Origin: Austropuccinia psidii | Lineage: Eukaryota > Basidiomycota > Pucciniomycetes > Pucciniales > Sphaerophragmiaceae | Reading direction: 5' to 3' | NCBI GenBank assembly: GCA_023105745.1 | Contig: JALGQZ010000011.1 | Coordinates: 25,811,975-25,875,974, forward strand | DNA: 64,000 bases | In this document: positions 22,301 through 32,584 of the stretch, in pieces | How positions within the stretch are numbered: position 1 is the stretch's first letter | How the letters are laid out: each line of letters starts with the position of its first letter | Notes under the pieces: generated by a model | Databases searched by the model: none | Seen by the model: only the letters and a program-made list of their open reading frames with translations | What the model was told of the DNA's origin: nothing | Program-made: the position numbers and the translations under genes

Positions 22301-24331
22301 GACCTTCTTCATGACTTTTTCAATTGTTGATCCTTCTTCTTCAAGTAAAGGCTTTTTGTTTACTTCCATCTTTGGTAGTTTTATTAGAGCTTTCTTATCA
22401 ATTTCCTTCTCTTTAGCTGGTGCAGTAGGCTTAGGTTGGGTTGGTTCTGGTGGTTTGGCAACCTCTTCTGGTTTTGATGATTTATATTTTGTAGGTATTA
22501 TGACCTTTTCTTCCTCAACTTCTTCTTCTTCAATGAATCCACCAGGAATACTAGTTTTCTTCTTTATAGTGTCTTTGGGTTGAATAGTCTCTTTTGAGGG
22601 AAGGGGTTGAGCTTTAGATTTCTCTTGATTTTCAATCCTTTGCTTTGTGTTCCTCAAACCATAAGCATACCCAAGAGGTTCTTCTAATCCTGTTGAAATG
22701 CATGGTGGTTCCCAATCACCCCAATTATCCATTGATATAAAAGCAGTTGATTTTTCCTTTATCTTTTGTTCCTCTTCTCTTTTCTTTTCCTCTAACTTTC
22801 TTTTGAGTTCCTCTTGTTCCTTCTGAAATTCCCTAACTAAATATTTTGGTGGAAATTTTCCATCATTGGGGACCCTTTCCCAGTTGGGATATAGATAATT
22901 GAAACCTTGTCTGATAACCCATTTCTTGTTTTGATCATCTACTAATTCAGTACATCTTCCAACTGAATGACCTTCTTCCATGCAATAGTAACATTTAACA
23001 GTAAACTTTGGTACATTCTGTGCTGGAACATAGGGTACACTTCTGTTTGATGGTGGAGAAACATTATCTCTTGGTCTGAATCCTTGATTATTTGACTGAG
23101 GGTTATTAATTATTTTCTTTTGGGGTGTAGCCACATTAGTTAATTCATTTAATTGATCCATGAACTTTTTGATATCTTCATTTTCAGCAGGTGCTTCATC
23201 TTTGACTACTTCTCTTTGTTCTTTTAGGGTTTTTGTGAGTTCTTTCATTTTCTTGAGGGCTTCTTGCATTCCTGGAAATATCTCTTCCTTGAATTGAACC
23301 CTTTTTTCCTTATTCTTTGATTCTTTTTGTTCAGATATTCTTGGAGGTGAAAGTCTTTTAGTTACTAATATCCTTGCTTCCAATTCCTGTTCAATGTACT
23401 TCTTCAATATCTTCATTGGTGGTATTAGATATCCTCCATCTTCTGCTCTAACCATGACATTCTCCTTTATCATTTCTTTACTGATAGCTCCCTTTATGTC
23501 TGCAGAGAGACAGTCAAACAAATCTTCATGAAACATATTTTCTTGAGGAATATATTTATATCTAAGAAGATAAGTAATGATAGTTTCATACTCCCCTATA
23601 AACCTTTTATATTGTGATAGAGTACTAATTCCTCCTGCATCTTGAGTATCATTGAATAAATTGATAAGTGAGTCCTTTCTATATCTTCTTTCTGGCTCAA
23701 CTCTTCCCCATTTAGTAATGAGATCCTTCTTGAGTTGACTCCAATTTCCTTCTTCATAGCCTGGCATAGCTTCTATGGCATCACTGATTTTTGAATCAGT
23801 TGTCCAAAATGCCATCTGCATTGCTAAATCTTCTTCCCTAGCTCCTTCGATCTGAGCTATCCTTTCTACTTTGCTGATAAATTTTTCTACTTCTTCTCCA
23901 TTGAAGTTTAGGTTATAATCTTTAGCTTTTATTTTAACAACAGGCCTTTCCTGTCTGAGTATTTGATGTTGCAAGGGACTTGGATTTGTAGGTGTGGAGA
24001 AGAATGCTCTCCTTTGATGAGTTTGAGGCCTGGGTTCTATTGCTGGAGTGGATGTAGCTCTAGGTCCAGGTGTAGGTGATGATGGTGACTCTTCTGGTCT
24101 TACATGCCTTGGTAGTGTTGATTCACTAGGGCTTCCTCCAGGTGTATAAGATGTAGAACCTCTTCTCTTTCCCTTCTTTTTACTTTGAGTTAATATTATA
24201 TCCTGCATTTGCTTCATCAAACTCTGAATTTGTACAGTTTGATCTTCTTCTTCACTTTCCTCAGCATACTGCTCTTCCCCAGTATCCTCAGGTGGTAATG
24301 GTGGTAAATTTGAGGTGGATTGTTGATCCAT
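19325..24331 (-). CDS. Gag-protease polyprotein of the young element (1668 aa)
   Basis: This uninterrupted frame starts 378 bp inside the 5' LTR. Residues 1-130 are acidic and then P/S/T-rich. About 140-330 is a gag-type helical region (LNFNGEEVEKFISKVERIAQ, SQLKKDLITKWGRVEPERRY). A CCHC knuckle CYYCMEEGHSVGRC is at about 445-458. A charged linker follows, then a retropepsin with ALVDTGAELSIIP at about 754-766 and VIGRPFLADNGIRLEHSQQQ near 833. A second retropepsin-like segment near 1120-1240 has LDQT where D-T-G belongs and ends HIVLGKDFCDYFNWL. The C-terminal 400 residues are Asn/Ser/Lys-rich and unrecognised. No RT motif is present. In related fungal elements this type of protein is followed by a separate pol (recalled); here pol is absent. 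The intact frame argues for recent activity. Confidence 0.9.
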   Translation of the reverse strand: MDQQSTSNLPPLPPEDTGEEQYAEESEEEDQTVQIQSLMKQMQDIILTQSKKKGKRRGSTSYTPGGSPSESTLPRHVRPEESPSSPTPGPRATSTPAIEPRPQTHQRRAFFSTPTNPSPLQHQILRQERPVVKIKAKDYNLNFNGEEVEKFISKVERIAQIEGAREEDLAMQMAFWTTDSKISDAIEAMPGYEEGNWSQLKKDLITKWGRVEPERRYRKDSLINLFNDTQDAGGISTLSQYKRFIGEYETIITYLLRYKYIPQENMFHEDLFDCLSADIKGAISKEMIKENVMVRAEDGGYLIPPMKILKKYIEQELEARILVTKRLSPPRISEQKESKNKEKRVQFKEEIFPGMQEALKKMKELTKTLKEQREVVKDEAPAENEDIKKFMDQLNELTNVATPQKKIINNPQSNNQGFRPRDNVSPPSNRSVPYVPAQNVPKFTVKCYYCMEEGHSVGRCTELVDDQNKKWVIRQGFNYLYPNWERVPNDGKFPPKYLVREFQKEQEELKRKLEEKKREEEQKIKEKSTAFISMDNWGDWEPPCISTGLEEPLGYAYGLRNTKQRIENQEKSKAQPLPSKETIQPKDTIKKKTSIPGGFIEEEEVEEEKVIIPTKYKSSKPEEVAKPPEPTQPKPTAPAKEKEIDKKALIKLPKMEVNKKPLLEEEGSTIEKVMKKVMDQKINLTVEEIISISPKFMQELKFLSDKERRYLMSLKSINSQEQTTTQEIIIQDKMHYSCPLGMIEVSVGQGGHIVKALVDTGAELSIIPEVESIKARLPMRVLNMRLRGIGGHSTAIVGLSENTILVLPSGDERRIHFFVARGAVHTVIGRPFLADNGIRLEHSQQQGEILSYKESDGRRLCIPICTPESKGWHTGPPRGMEMCNMARITELKNEGQKSKSPLKKVKFDTEEKNNYISKKINESKYHVKEKEPQRIEPLIVSSQRISNLDNNDPLLHPKFENTYSSNMEASTIKVEPVQKKGLKPKQLVKSISNKYGKNGTYWKKKKDAISNEEYSNDSKMKGSSKIKRYFSKIISKIKNNHKSQVQWDFQYPGAQPTITEEINTTKIQNTITEPEVEPTNQKLETNLSETESIQTQEPLDLDQVIKKLNFMELEMNTKTATPDSESSQNNPFANLSPNSGLKSVIYVRIGWEEYPVMAFLDQTLEYNCIPLKMAEAIGIRQISKKIKNENKKFNKKIMNRVQVVLPTNETLYLRFMVEGNSSHIVLGKDFCDYFNWLQLFNSIPSSYEEEESNQSPKSFNQGTSALKDTNQSSEDIYEGMQVFSIGIMDFTQQDFHEMMTRREGSPYTASSPLTPLDEEEPFTLGDLLHDEYFNMGEINSEEYPIPQAVLQPGLQQSFDVDPELNPSNVSVPDCASGSKKEHSDKKNYIQTFSPSINSLIQEIQSNCTLPTNQPVKDINETSLVKSDVMLTENFEEPLPTLEQLIFGEYFNNDQNHNQNLDTPQLQNLSLGSPIFDISQNIPVQNNSPGDICSSEYEDLSHIYGFVRDTQGLSPPSVISLDKDLIKNPTEQLKLLSKKNNIQNKPSKSILKKPTKLFDKKDKINEENSHSIQNEKEDCQLQIKEFPRCSNKRKFKKTQEKGNFTLKNVKVDFEFTLSMEEYINKRISMDQRRIKGELLSCLNNFLSKINTKPRMRKRNKRAKYKLKSC

Positions 24332-24690
24332 TTCTACTTTATAATATTTTCCTTCTAGCTCCTTTGATTTATTTATTCCTTTTCTTGATTCTTGAATGAG
24401 ATTGAAGAAGAACTTCCTGATCTTCTCCCTTTCCTTTTCTTCTGTTTTTGGTGTGGGGATAAGATTACTATATTCTACTTGAGATTCCTGACCAGTGGGT
24501 GTTGAGGTTTTAAGTGGATAATAATAATGATATGAGGATGATGATGATGGATTGGATGATGGTGAGTTATTTGATGATGAGTTTTGGTTGATAGGTTTAT
24601 TTGTTTCCAGTTTTGATTTTATTTATTTGGTTAATTTTATTGTTTTAAGATCAAGCTGAATAATGTCTGAATTTTATTCCTATCTGCATG
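24332..24690 (-). other. Untranslated leader of the young element
   Basis: The DNA between the PBS and the Gag start codon holds no alternative gene. It would form the packaging and dimerisation leader of the genomic RNA; no specific structure is claimed. Confidence 0.5.
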
Positions 24691-24707
24691 CCACTGTTGG
24701 GACACCA
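24691..24707 (-). other. Primer-binding site
   Basis: On the element strand, two bases (TC) after the 5' LTR, the sequence TGGTGTCCCAACAGTGG begins with TGG, the complement of a tRNA CCA tail. The matching tRNA would end CCACTGTTGGGACACCA. The tRNA species was not identified. Confidence 0.75.
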
Positions 24708-24709
24708 GA

Positions 24710-26983
24710 TGTGGGAACTCCTCTTGTGTGGGATAAATGAGGCAGTACCTGGAAGGGGAAATTACAATAGAACAGTTTTGAATTGCTGTTCAAGATTGTA
24801 ACCCTTGCTCTGCTTGTGTGTCAGAATAATCTGAACTGCCCTTCCTGAAAATGCTGAATTATCTTGACTTGAGTTCACAATCAATTTATTTTATTTGATG
24901 GTGGCTTGTCAGAAAAGTATATTCAACAGACTCTATCAGACTTTGTTTGATCTGGGAACAATGGTTAGTAAACCTCAACACAAGTAAATAAAGATATAAA
25001 ACTGGAGAAAAGACTTCTTTTAATTCCTTTAGTGAGAACAGTAACACCTTGAGGGATTTCCAATTCTTGATGATAACACTGTTGATAATATGATAACTGA
25101 TAATAACAAACACTACTATATTTTTTTCAAGGGTTTAATAATTTTATGATGATAACCTGGGATAACAGACACTACTATTGTTCAATTTACTACTGATCTT
25201 GGCTACTGAGTAAAGAATCTTGTCAATGGGATGGATTTATAAAATAATGTAGACCAACTTTTAACTACTATTATCTATAAAACACCCAGACAATGCTACT
25301 GAGCTTAGCTACTGAGCAGAATTTAGGAATGGGGTAACAATATCAATGGGATAGTCAATGAGTTTAATTTATAAATCAATGTAGACCAGCTGTTATCTAC
25401 TATTAATTATATAAAGAAGACTCAGACAGTGCTTCTGAGCTTAGCTACTGAGCAATAATGGGATGGAGATAGTCAATGAGATGAGTTTATGAATTAAAGT
25501 AGACCAACTGTTAACTACTATTAATTATAAATCACTCAGACAGTGCTACTGAGCTTAGCTACTGAGCAAAATTTAGGAATGGGGATGGGATAACTATACT
25601 GCTGAGCTTAGCTACTGAGTATTCCTAAAAAAATTAGGATAATGTGGATGGATGGAGGGGATTTCCCTCAGAAAAAAAATATTAAGAGGTTACGTTTTTG
25701 TGATGAGCCTCTGTCTAGGCCATGAGGAAAAAAGAATTGAGGGGGGGAGGGGACCTCTATTTATAGTTTTTGGGGCCTCCATGGGAGTGTCAAAAAAAAG
25801 GGGACTTAGAATTTTTCAGGTCTCCAATCTGGGTTTTTGACATGTGACCTGTATTATGAAATAAGGTTTGGTGGTGTTGGATCATGAGACCTGTATTTTC
25901 AATTGAGTTCTTGAAATTGTGGGGAAATGATGTCATTTTCTTATGTAATCAATTGAGTTTCCTGGGATCCTTATCTCCATGATTAGTAATCCTAGTTTAG
26001 TTCCTGTTGATGGTGTTATTGATGATGTCATTGATTATGTAATCAATTGAGTTTCCTGGGATCCTTATCTCCATGATTAGTAATTAATTGAGTCTCCTGG
26101 GATCCTTATCTCCATGATTACTGTACTATAGCTTTCCTGTATTATCCTGTATTTTTCTGTAACTAGGTGTCCTGTAACTGTAACTGTATTACAGTACACC
26201 CTTGTGAAACTTCTGTAATCTTGCTCTGAACCTTCTGTAATACTACTGTGATATCTCTACTGTCTAATCTTGTCTTCCTAGCCTATTTTCTTTCACATTT
26301 CACACCATTTTACCATCTCTCTGTACCCTAAATGTTGAATTTCTTCCTTCTAACATCACAATGATCACTCAAAGGAGTCAGAGAATTGAATACACCTGTA
26401 CTTTTCTTGTTTCAATGATATACTAGGCCTGAATTAAACACTTTTCCTAGATTTAACCCTCTACATTTAATATTCATTTCCCCTCTCAAAATTAATAGAA
26501 AGACTAATTTTCATCTAAATACCCAATTATACCTTTTTGTTATATAAATGAACTTTTAATTAATATTTATGACCCCTATTATGCTACAACTCTGCCCTGG
26601 AATTTAATTCCATGCATCCTCATTGTAACTAGGACCTTCTGTGCTGTAGTATATTTTTGTTGATTTTTACTACCCACAAAATTTAAAGAAAATTGAAGTA
26701 AAATAAATTAAGAAATAAAAATATATATATAAAAATTATTTTTTTAGGTCAACCAATCCCTTGAAAGTTAATTCATCTGGGTGGTGCATTGGGGTGTCAC
26801 ATCATAATTGTCAAGTTCATTTATTAACAAAAGGAATTTATTGAGTTTTGATGGTGTTAGTCCCTCTTATAATTTATTTTGAAAAAAATAAATACTCTAA
26901 TATATTGGGAAAAGCCTAAGGAAAATTGAAAAATATTCCTGCTTAATTTGTCCATTAATCCAAACTGGTTCAGGTATACCACA
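24710..26983 (-). repeat. 5' LTR of the young element (2274 bp)
   Basis: Direct repeat of 12351-14624 with the same length and the same TGTGG/CCACA ends. On the element strand it precedes the PBS. It contains the same internal tandem arrays as the other LTR. Confidence 0.95.
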
Positions 26984-26987
26984 GTAC
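26984..26987. repeat. Target-site duplication GTAC, right copy
   Basis: Matches 12347-12350. Joining the flanks with a single GTAC keeps one open gag frame of the older element (IIQNYRNST followed by WIWQKTIPFESDEYSEE), which independently confirms the boundary. Confidence 0.8.
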
Positions 26988-28895
26988 TATTTCTATAATT
27001 CTGTATAATCTAGTTCCTCCACCATGGCCAGCTTTTCCTGCCATGTATTTCTTTCATTTCAGTGCACCATATGCTTGCATGGCGCTTAAATGAATTGTTG
27101 AGTATTTTTGTGGTCCAGTAGTCTGGTATCTTTGGGACATCAACAAAGAGTCCATCAATATAATAAATGAGCTTTATGTGATCATATGCCACAACTCCTG
27201 TGAATCTTGGCAAATTCACCACTCCTGGTAATTTCTTAAGTGCCTGTTTTTCTGAGTAGCTTAGGCTTTCACCATCATGGTAAATCAACTTTGTCCTTAA
27301 CCTTGGGTCCTGGTATTCAGGCTTCTGGTTGTTTGGTTTATCCTCTTCTTTTACTTGTTGAGAGTTATCGATTATGGACTCATCACCTTTCTTTGTTGGG
27401 GGGAAGAGATTTTCTTCTTGCTCCCCTTTCTCATATAGATTATCAATCTCTTTTCCAAGATTTTCCCAATGATTCTGGACATTTTCCACATCCCTCCTCA
27501 CAGATTGTTGTTCCTCAAATATTGAGCTCAACTGTTGTTTAATTTTCTTAAATTCTTCCCAAACATTTTCCAGATTTGTGTTTAAGTCTTTAATGAATGT
27601 TACTTGGAAGATATTTTTCTCTTTTAGTGCTTTCAATTCTGTCCTCATATTTTGTGAGTTTTTATGTGTCCACTCCATGAATTGTGTTAATTTGGCCCAA
27701 TTATAATTTATCATTCACAGGTTCACTGTTCTCAAATTCATGGGTGTGAACTTTATTTTCAGTCATTAGTTCAGGATCAATTGATTCTGATCTATTAATA
27801 CTATTTTTGGGCACACATATTTTTTTCTTTTGTGCACCTGTTGGAGTAAGTGCATGAGTTTCTTCATCAAGGGGTCTGCTTCTTTTTTCCTCTGGTTGAA
27901 ATAAGCTTTGTTTTTCCCTTGGGCTGCTTGTCTTCTTCTGGAAACTACCAGGTATGATTGGGAAGCCTTTGATGAAGCTTCCCTTGGCTTGTAAATCCTG
28001 GAGCTGCTGGTTTGCTGTGGGGAAGATGGGACTCCTTCTTCCCTTTCTTGGAGTACCTGAATTTGACTGTGCTCTTCCATGTTCCAAGATCTCTCTATGG
28101 CTTTTATAGCTTCCTGACTTTCTCTGATTCTTGTTTCTCTTTCTTCTAAGAGCTTAAAATTCTTGTTTTTATTCCAATCTTTCATTTCTTAAATGAGATC
28201 CATCCAATTCATTTTCTTGAGACATATCTTCTGGTTTGTAATTCCTACTTCTTCCCTTGATGCTTTCATACTCCATGTGAAAATGTCTTTCAGTAGTTTG
28301 TGGATCTGCATGACCTTTTCTTCATCTTTCAAATCCCATTGTTTGACTTATGGGTTGAATTTGATCTGTAATAAGCGTTTGTGAAAAAGTTTCCTGTTGG
28401 TAAGTCCTTTGCTGGTCATTTGGTCCAGTGATTGGTTGTATTCTTCCTCTGTCTCTTCTTTTCCAGTGGTCTGGTTGATTTCTTGGGAATCTAAGATTTC
28501 TAATAATTGGAGGTTTCATGTTAGTAATGTTAAACTGTGACAGAAAACAAAAAAATTTGTATTTTTCAAGGTTTATTTACCTCTAGCAGGCCCTTGTTCA
28601 GACTTAGGCTCTATACGCTTTGGAAAATTGCCTTTAGAGCTTCCAACTGGGTCAATGAAAGTAATGTTATATTTTCAAACTGGTTTTGTTGAACCAACTT
28701 GCTTGGTTTGTTCTCTTCTGGGTTTCTTGGCCCTTGGTCCAGCTGTTGGTGTCCACTCCTTTGATTTTATAGCCTACTCAATGTGTCTTTTCTGCTTGGC
28801 TTTGGCTCTTGAAAGCATCTCTCTCTTTTCTGAGGCTGTCACTGAGGGATATCTTTGTGACTGGGTCTCCAGTGGAATGAAATCTTTTTTCCCTT
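26984..28895 (-). pseudogene. Gag of the older Ty3/gypsy element, split by the young insertion
   Basis: Reading leftward: an N-terminal basic part (RAKAKQKRHIEYAIKSKEWT near 28750; KQVGSTKPV, FIDPVG near 28650), a likely 46-bp intron at 28535-28580 (GTAAAT...CACAG), a Gln/Lys-rich coiled-coil-like stretch, then the gag core with LPGVVNLPRFTG, YIDGLFVDVPKIPDYW, NNSFKRHASIWCTEMKEIHG and KSWPWW at about 27020-27210. Stops and frameshifts interrupt it. A stop follows WPWWRN at 27010. The frame then continues into the segment left of 12350, so one gag gene is separated by 14.6 kb. The wording is typical of rust gypsy gag proteins (recalled). Confidence 0.8.
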
Positions 28896-29692
28896 TTTAG
28901 AAAAAGCAAAATATCTTGTATGTTGTTTTTTTATCAAACAACAGATTTTGATTCAATTCTTTTGTTAATTTTTGTGTTTTTTAAGGTTGTTTTTTTTAGT
29001 TTTTTGTTAATGTTTTTTTCAAAAAATGACAGTTCTTGGAGATTTTACTTATAAGCTATAAGTAAAACTAGCAATATTCAAGTATTTTGTTAATTATTCA
29101 CTTGGATATTGTTGTTTTGTTTTTTTAATGAAAAAAGCACAGCAAATTTCATAATTTTCATTGCAAGATTTTATTTCTTATTACAGTATTATGTTTCTAC
29201 AAGTTTTTATTTCAATTTGAGTGATATCTTGTTGCTAAAGTAATATTTAACCAAAAGATTCCTTTCAATTAATCAAAAACTGTATTATTATTCCTATTTA
29301 TGGATAATTTATCAATATTTTTTTTTCTTATTAAATTTTACACTTTTTGGTGATAAATAATAGCTAAAATATTATAATATACAACTTTTACATCAAAGTA
29401 TGTAAGAATATTGAATAATAAAGTTGGGTTATTGAAGATTTCCATGGAAATTTCAATTTGACAGTATGCAGAGTATATGTAATCTTACCTAAAAAATTAT
29501 TTATATTTAAAAAACGGTTTAAGGTTTTTATATAATATATAATAATATATCATATATCTATAGTGAAAATAATTGAAAGATTTGAAATTTACTCAATTTT
29601 ATAATGAAATACCTTTGAGAATATTGATTTTATTTCTAAATAAGTCCCAAATTTTTTCAATGAGGTTTGAAACTACAGCCAGCCCCCCAAAG
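28896..29692. other. AT-rich DNA, no gene seen
   Basis: T-rich (GTTTTTTTTAG, TTTTGTTAATG) with no coding-like frame. By position it is leader or insertion DNA of the older element. Confidence 0.4.
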
Positions 29693-30066
29693 TAGCAGGG
29701 TGAGTCTATCTAGCAGCTAAAAATTATTAAATACAAGCGTTTACTATGACTGTGACATGTTAAAATTAATTAATTTCAGAACAAAAGGTCCTACTGTTAT
29801 GTGGTAACAGTGGTTATGAGTCTACTGAGGAAATTTCTTGCAGTAAGCTGAAAAATTATTATCATTTTAAGGACACTACTAGTTAATAACACTTTTTTCA
29901 TGTAAGAATACTAAACAGGATGATAAGATAGATCTTTTCCTGTGAGTAAATACCTTCTTTTATTACTTCTTGGTACTTTGAAGGTCTGATAAGCTCTTAA
30001 AACATCTTCAGAGTGAAAATGTTCACTCTGGTGGATGAGCCGTGGGTCTATATCATCAATTCTGAT
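29693..30066 (+). repeat. Copy B of the ~510-bp LTR family (plus, internally deleted)
   Basis: Begins CAGGGTGAGTCTATCTAG, matching the transcription-start end of copy A (CAGGATGAGTCTATGATAAAG on its own strand). It shares CTATGACTGTGACATG and ends with GAGTGAAAATGTTCACTCTGG and CTGATGTCAG, as in copy D. It is shorter than the other copies and diverged. Confidence 0.5.
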
Positions 30067-32078
30067 GTCAGTATAGTTAGAAATGTGCTTTTGGGACTAC
30101 AATTGATCATTGTAGATCAATAAAGGGTGGAAAACATTCTCACAGGCCATGTAAGGACTGTTATGGCGTCTCCGGGGTGTTTTAATGACTGATATAAGTC
30201 CTCCTGTAGGTTTTTAAGCTTTAAACTAGTATGACTTGAAGTATAAGACCAGTATTGGTCAAAAACATTCCAACAAAAATATCTCAGTCAGTTTTTGATA
30301 TAACAACAATTCAGAAGAATTTGATATAAGGGTTCAGCTTGGTATTCTTTATGTTCACCCTTCTCAGAAATTGCAAAAGCTATAAGGGTCTCTTGTTTCT
30401 TGATTTATTTTGATAAACTTCCAAGCCAGATATTGCTGTCAATTTATAATATATCAGAATTTGAATGATACATATTTTTAAGGTTAGATGATATCTAAGA
30501 TTTTATATACTTCACTCTACATCTGTATTGATATATGGAAAATATACAGGGGTTTCTTTATACTGTTGTTTTCAGAAAACCTGTATTTAGTTTTTTAAAC
30601 CTTTGATCCAAGATATCTATGCTAGCTTTAAAGGTGAAAGGGTAAGGGGTATCTTGAATTAGATCTCTCACTCTGATATGTAATTCAGTTGTACTTTTGT
30701 TCATAACTGTACAAGCCCTCTTGGAATTTTTAGGGGTTCTTAGTGAATAAAGGTGGTATAATGGTATCTTCTGAATTAGGAATTATATAGAGGAATTAAT
30801 GGTGCCATTGGATAGCTCTTCTTGATAGATTCAATAAAAATACCATTTTGGTTTGGTTTTAATTCAATAGGCATAGGCTAGATTAGAGGTGAAAATAAGG
30901 GTTTTGCTTATTGGGTCTTATCTTTGAAAGGGAATATCTTTTCCTTTCTTATCCTATTTGAGTAAGTCTGGTATATTTATATTTGGGGAGTTTCCCTGTC
31001 TATATCATATCTTTATTGGCTATGTTTGTCCAATAATCTTCATACCATTACTTAAGGTATGTTGGATGTCATGCTGGTTGTATTTTAATTTCACATGCTG
31101 ACAATTCTAATTAAAATGCAATTTGCAACATTTCATTGGGCCAAAATTTCTTAATGAATTATATTTTCTTATAAATTTGGACATAATCCAGAAGCTACTT
31201 TTCAGTTTTATTGGATACTTGTGTCAGCCTGTGACTCAAACCCAGAGAGAACTCATGACATCAAAATACCCAAAATTAATGGTAGATAAAAATGCCCACT
31301 AAAAGTGACTTCAGCCAAAATAGAAATAATAGAATAAAAATAAAGATAAAATTATCCTCTTTACAAGTATATTACTCCTATTACCATAGGACAAGCAATG
31401 AAAAAGTTATTCCAGCTCAAAACAAGGACTGAGCATGAACCTTAATTTTCACCTCTCATCTGAAATCTAGAGAAAGAGGTAGAGCCTCATCAAATGGGTG
31501 TTAAAATTGAATTTCTCATTAAGTGATATTCAATGCAGCTAGTACCATAACTACAGAGGCTATGGCAAAATATTAGCCAAATAAGGGTGAACAAAATATT
31601 CACCTCCCAAATCTACCTTTTACAGTTTTAGTGTGAGATACCAAAAACCGAGTCTTTTGAGAAAGATAGTAATCTGAGATTTTTAATTGTAACCTCTATA
31701 CCCTTTTATCACTTCTAGAGAAAAAGGTATTAAAGATAATAACTTAATACAGGTTTTATCAAAAATACAAATTCCAATCATGGAACTTTAAACCTGTATA
31801 TCTTTGCAATACTTAATCTTGGGCATACCAGATCAGTAGCCATTGTTTAGTAATTAACAAGGGCTAGAAAATAAACCCTTTGGAGCTAACAAAGCTATGG
31901 CAATTTGAATGTTAAAAACTCAAAATATTGGCAACAACCCAACACTGTGAGACTATCCCATAGATGTGAATACAGGGTCTCACAGCCAAGAAAAAGCATT
32001 TTTATACTTCAATACCACATTTTATGACTAGTATTGGGTCAACTGACATGTTCTGTACAGCGCTCTACACATCTAACC
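30067..32078. other. AT-rich interspersed DNA, no gene seen
   Basis: No coding-like frame. It lies between the old gag and its likely 5' LTR, so it may be leader plus later insertions. Confidence 0.4.
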
Positions 32079-32584
32079 TGTCAGAATACACTAGTGAGGA
32101 CCCTGGGTGAAGTTTTTCACCCTTCATTGGGGAACAGTGGCGATACGTGGCTTCAAAGCCACATCTGGGCTCCATAAAGGCTATACAGGGATGTATAAGC
32201 CACAAGCCTTCCTACTGAAGCAAAAAATTTGCTCACTCCTTCTATGTGGTAATAAACAGAGGTCCTTTCACTACTCTTCATAATAATAAGGGACCTTTCT
32301 TTATTCAAAGGAGGAATCCCCATCCTTATCTTGAATTCCTACACATTGTAATTTTCTTTAACAACTTTACCCTTGGAAAACGATCAGGTATCATCATTTT
32401 CTTGATAATTGTAGTACTTACTCTAGTTATCCAATTAACAATTACTGCACTCAAGGCTTTCAGCGGTTCTCACCACCACTTTTTAACAAAACTCAAGTCT
32501 TTTAAACCCTAGTATAATCCTATTCTCTTTTTTCACACTCAGAATACTTGTTTTAAGTAGCTTCTACATAGAGTCATTCTGACA
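32079..32584 (-). repeat. Copy C of the LTR family, likely 5' LTR of the older element
   Basis: Plus-strand ends are TGTCAGAATACACTAG and GAGTCATTCTGACA, a 9-bp inverted terminus TGTCAGAAT/ATTCTGACA of LTR type. It aligns with copy A over its length. On the minus strand it lies upstream of the old gag. The sequence following its end (GGTTAGATGTGTAGAG, CTGTACAGAAC) resembles what follows copy D, as expected for element interior next to a 5' LTR. Confidence 0.65.

Larger units (their letters stand above)
12351..26983 (-). mobile_element. Young 14.6-kb LTR retrotransposon encoding Gag-protease only (no pol)
   Basis: Two 2274-bp direct repeats bound by TGTGG...CCACA flank a 10.1-kb interior. There is a PBS two bases inside the 5' LTR, a PPT touching the 3' LTR, and GTAC target duplications. 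The interior carries one long minus-strand gene (Gag-protease) and then about 4.7 kb without any RT, RNase H or integrase motif on either strand. That interval contains T-rich DNA, a 7-copy repeat and an antisense spliced gene. It must therefore use a partner's enzymes. The insertion splits the gag of an older gypsy element. Only three base differences were spotted between the LTRs by eye, so the insertion is recent. Confidence 0.93.
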
